In this document: piece by piece, positions 62,605-64,000 of the stretch
How positions within the stretch are numbered: the first letter of the stretch is position 1
Layout: each line of letters begins with the position of its first letter
Source of the DNA: Variovorax paradoxus
GTDB lineage: Bacteria; Pseudomonadota; Gammaproteobacteria; Burkholderiales; Burkholderiaceae_C
Length of the DNA stretch: 64,000 nucleotides
NCBI RefSeq assembly: GCF_018614955.1
Contig: NZ_JAGGNV010000028.1
Location: forward strand, 1 to 64,000
Direction of reading: 5' to 3'
Notes under the pieces: model-generated
What the model was told of the DNA's origin: nothing
What the model saw: only the letters and a program-made list of their open reading frames with translations
Database searches by the model: none
Position numbers and translations under genes: made by a program

Positions 62605-63147
62605 ATGTCAGAGCACAAGTTCTGTCCGGCCTGCGCCACGCCGCTGGCCCCCATCGAGCTGGCCGAGGACGGCGGGCCGAAGTCGCGCCTGCGCTGCCCA
62701 TCCTGCGGCTGGACCCATTGGAACAACCCGACGCCGGTGCTGGCCGCGATCATCGAGTACCGCGGCCAGGTGCTGTTGGCGCGCAATGCCGCGTGGCCGC
62801 ACAAGATGTATGCGCTGATCACCGGCTTCATGGAGGCCGGCGAGACGCCGCAGGAGGGCATCGCGCGCGAGATCAAGGAAGAGACGAACCTCGACGCCAG
62901 CGCGTTGAACCTGGTCGGCGTGTACGACTTCCAGCGCATGAACCAGGTGATCATTGCCTACCACGCGGTGGCCGATGGTGAGGTGCGCCTGTCGCCCGAA
63001 CTGGTCGACTACCGGCTCTACGAGCTCGGCGCCCTCAAGTGCTGGCCGGCCGGCACCGGCTACGCGCTGGCCGATTGGCTGCGCACTCGCGGGCACGAGC
63101 CCCAGTTCATGGACTGGCCGCGGCCGGCAACCCCCGCGGCCGAATGA
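62605..63147 (+). CDS. Nudix hydrolase with N-terminal zinc ribbon
   Basis: A 180-residue hydrolase. The zinc ribbon has C7, C10, C31 and C34. The Nudix box starts at G74 and contains GETPQEGIAREIKEET (79-94), with the REUxEE metal site intact. The arrangement resembles NudC-like enzymes (NAD-cap decapping or NADH pyrophosphatase) but the NudC SQPWPFPxS signature is absent, replaced by an ARNAAWPHKMYALITGF segment. Close to cysM, probably cotranscribed. Confidence 0.88.
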   Translation: MSEHKFCPACATPLAPIELAEDGGPKSRLRCPSCGWTHWNNPTPVLAAIIEYRGQVLLARNAAWPHKMYALITGFMEAGETPQEGIAREIKEETNLDASALNLVGVYDFQRMNQVIIAYHAVADGEVRLSPELVDYRLYELGALKCWPAGTGYALADWLRTRGHEPQFMDWPRPATPAAE

Positions 63148-63183
63148 GCTGCCTAGAATCGACGCAGCTTCAAGGACAAGGCG

Positions 63184-63411
63184 ATGGACATCCACAAAGA
63201 AATCGACACCCGCGGACTCAACTGTCCGCTGCCCATCCTGAAGGCCAAGAAATCGCTCAACGAGATGCAGAGCGGCCAGTTGCTGAAGGTGGTGTCCACG
63301 GATCCGGGCTCGGTGCGCGATTTCCAGGCTTTCGCACGCCAGACAGGCAACGACCTGGTCGAACAACAGACCGTCGGCACCGATTTCATCCACGTGCTGC
63401 GCCGCCGCTGA
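63184..63411 (+). CDS. tusA: TusA/SirA-family sulfurtransferase
   Basis: A 75-residue sulfur-carrier protein. The conserved C14-P15-L-P17 motif carries a persulfide to tRNA 2-thiolation or cofactor synthesis. DTRGLNCPLP precedes the first helix. Length matches TusA-type proteins. It lies downstream of cysM and the Nudix gene, a weak sulfur-metabolism grouping. Confidence 0.9.
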   Translation: MDIHKEIDTRGLNCPLPILKAKKSLNEMQSGQLLKVVSTDPGSVRDFQAFARQTGNDLVEQQTVGTDFIHVLRRR

Positions 63412-63427
63412 CGGCGACGGTGCCGCC

Positions 63428-64000
63428 GTGAAGCGCAGCGCCCGCATTGCCGCCTTGGCGCTTGCGCTGGCCGCCTCTGCCGCGCTGCTCACGTTGACCC
63501 TCTGGAGCGACGGCATGCCGCCCGATACCCCGCATCGTCCTCTGTCCAAGGCGATCCCGCTCGCAGTGCTGGGCGATTCGAACAGTCATTCCTACCAGGA
63601 CCATGCCTGGTTTCCTGCCGATACCACCGAGCGTGGCGGCGCCTGGCGTTCACGCACCTTCCAGTGGACCGAGGTGCTCGCGCGCCTGCGCGGGCAGGAG
63701 CTGGACCTCGGGCCCTGGGTCCTCTGGGGTCGGCCCGGTGTGGTGGCGTGGGCGCGTGAACAACTTGGCCTGCGCGGCGGCCGGGCCCCGAAGAAAGAGG
63801 ACTATCTCTACAACTTCGCGAATTCCGGTGCCGCTTGCAAGAACCTCATGGGAGGCCGTTTTCGCCAAGCGCCGCGCCTGGTCGCGCTGATGGACGAGGA
63901 GCCCGAGCGCTGGATGCGCGGCCTGGTGGTGATCCGCATCGGCCTCAACAGCTGGAGCGGGCTGCTGGATCTCCAGGCGCGCGACCCTTCGGCGCCCGAA
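63428..64000 (+). CDS. SGNH/GDSL-family hydrolase, truncated by the window end
   Basis: The first 191 codons of an exported hydrolase; it continues beyond the window. GTG start at 63428. Residues 1-27 form a signal peptide or membrane anchor. The GDS nucleophile motif (VLGDSNSHSYQDH) is at about residues 48-60, the YNFANSGAACKNL block supplies the second (G) box, and VVIRIGLNSWSG gives the third (N) box. Substrate unknown. Acyl-ester or polysaccharide deacylation is typical for the superfamily. Confidence 0.8.
   Translation, partial: MKRSARIAALALALAASAALLTLTLWSDGMPPDTPHRPLSKAIPLAVLGDSNSHSYQDHAWFPADTTERGGAWRSRTFQWTEVLARLRGQELDLGPWVLWGRPGVVAWAREQLGLRGGRAPKKEDYLYNFANSGAACKNLMGGRFRQAPRLVALMDEEPERWMRGLVVIRIGLNSWSGLLDLQARDPSAPE

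Overview
The window looks like chromosomal DNA of a Comamonadaceae betaproteobacterium (Burkholderiales), most likely Variovorax or a close relative. The grounds are the high G+C, three Bug/TctC-type periplasmic binding proteins, the ribF-ileS-lspA and ftsK-lolA-rarA blocks, a CDP-6-deoxyglucoseen-reductase-type flavoprotein, and gene-end repeats whose sequence I associate with this family. The genus call is inference. Coding density is very high. No gene-free stretch exceeds about 260 bp, and I see no insertion sequence, prophage, CRISPR array or rRNA.

Layout. 0-3.1 kb: DNA-deoxyinosine glycosylase, a spermidine-synthase-like protein and an orphan GspE/PilB-type ATPase, overlapping end to end. 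3.2-9.7 kb: TctB-TctA, a terminator, then TctC-like binding protein, gamma-glutamyltransferase-like hydrolase, EamA exporter and an atypical SDR. 9.7-14.6 kb: an amidase-Bug-MFS operon with a divergent LysR regulator. 14.6-20.4 kb: a lipid-themed set (divergent phosphatidylserine decarboxylase, membrane-anchored class III aminotransferase, Mpo1-like membrane protein, GT4 glycosyltransferase, LplT). 20.5-28.9 kb: quinone reductase, Na/Pi cotransporter and a six-gene operon (LacI regulator, ABC importer, GpdQ-like phosphodiesterase) behind a perfect operator palindrome. 29-35.7 kb: lspA-ileS-ribF, HNH nuclease, tandem repeat, lipoprotein hydrolase. 35.8-44 kb: paired acyl-CoA dehydrogenases, purN, I78-type lipoprotein, DUF1653, M48 peptidase, RsmB-like methyltransferase, desaturase. 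44-51 kb: rpmG, rpmB, trxB, Crp-family regulator, ftsK, lolA, rarA. 51.2-55.9 kb: livHMGF importer and a third Bug protein. 55.9-64 kb: flavoprotein reductase, YeeZ-like protein, cation antiporter, a degenerate HtrA-like protein with a short LuxR-type regulator, a Tyr/Pro-rich secreted protein, one good small ORF, tRNA-Leu(CAA), cysM, Nudix hydrolase, tusA and the start of an SGNH hydrolase.

Most of the window is core metabolism and transport. The least ordinary part is 14.6-28.9 kb, where phospholipid and organophosphate functions concentrate. Two of its upstream regions carry PHO-box-like sequences (weak matches), and the psd/aminotransferase pair shares a 53-bp divergent promoter region with a perfect inverted repeat. 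I read this as a possible lipid-remodelling or organophosphate-scavenging neighbourhood; the genes are known families, but the combination is not one I recognise. Other points of interest are an HtrA-like protein lacking two catalytic residues, an SDR lacking the usual Tyr/Lys pair, and a desaturase whose C-terminus resembles the tail of ISL3-family transposases.
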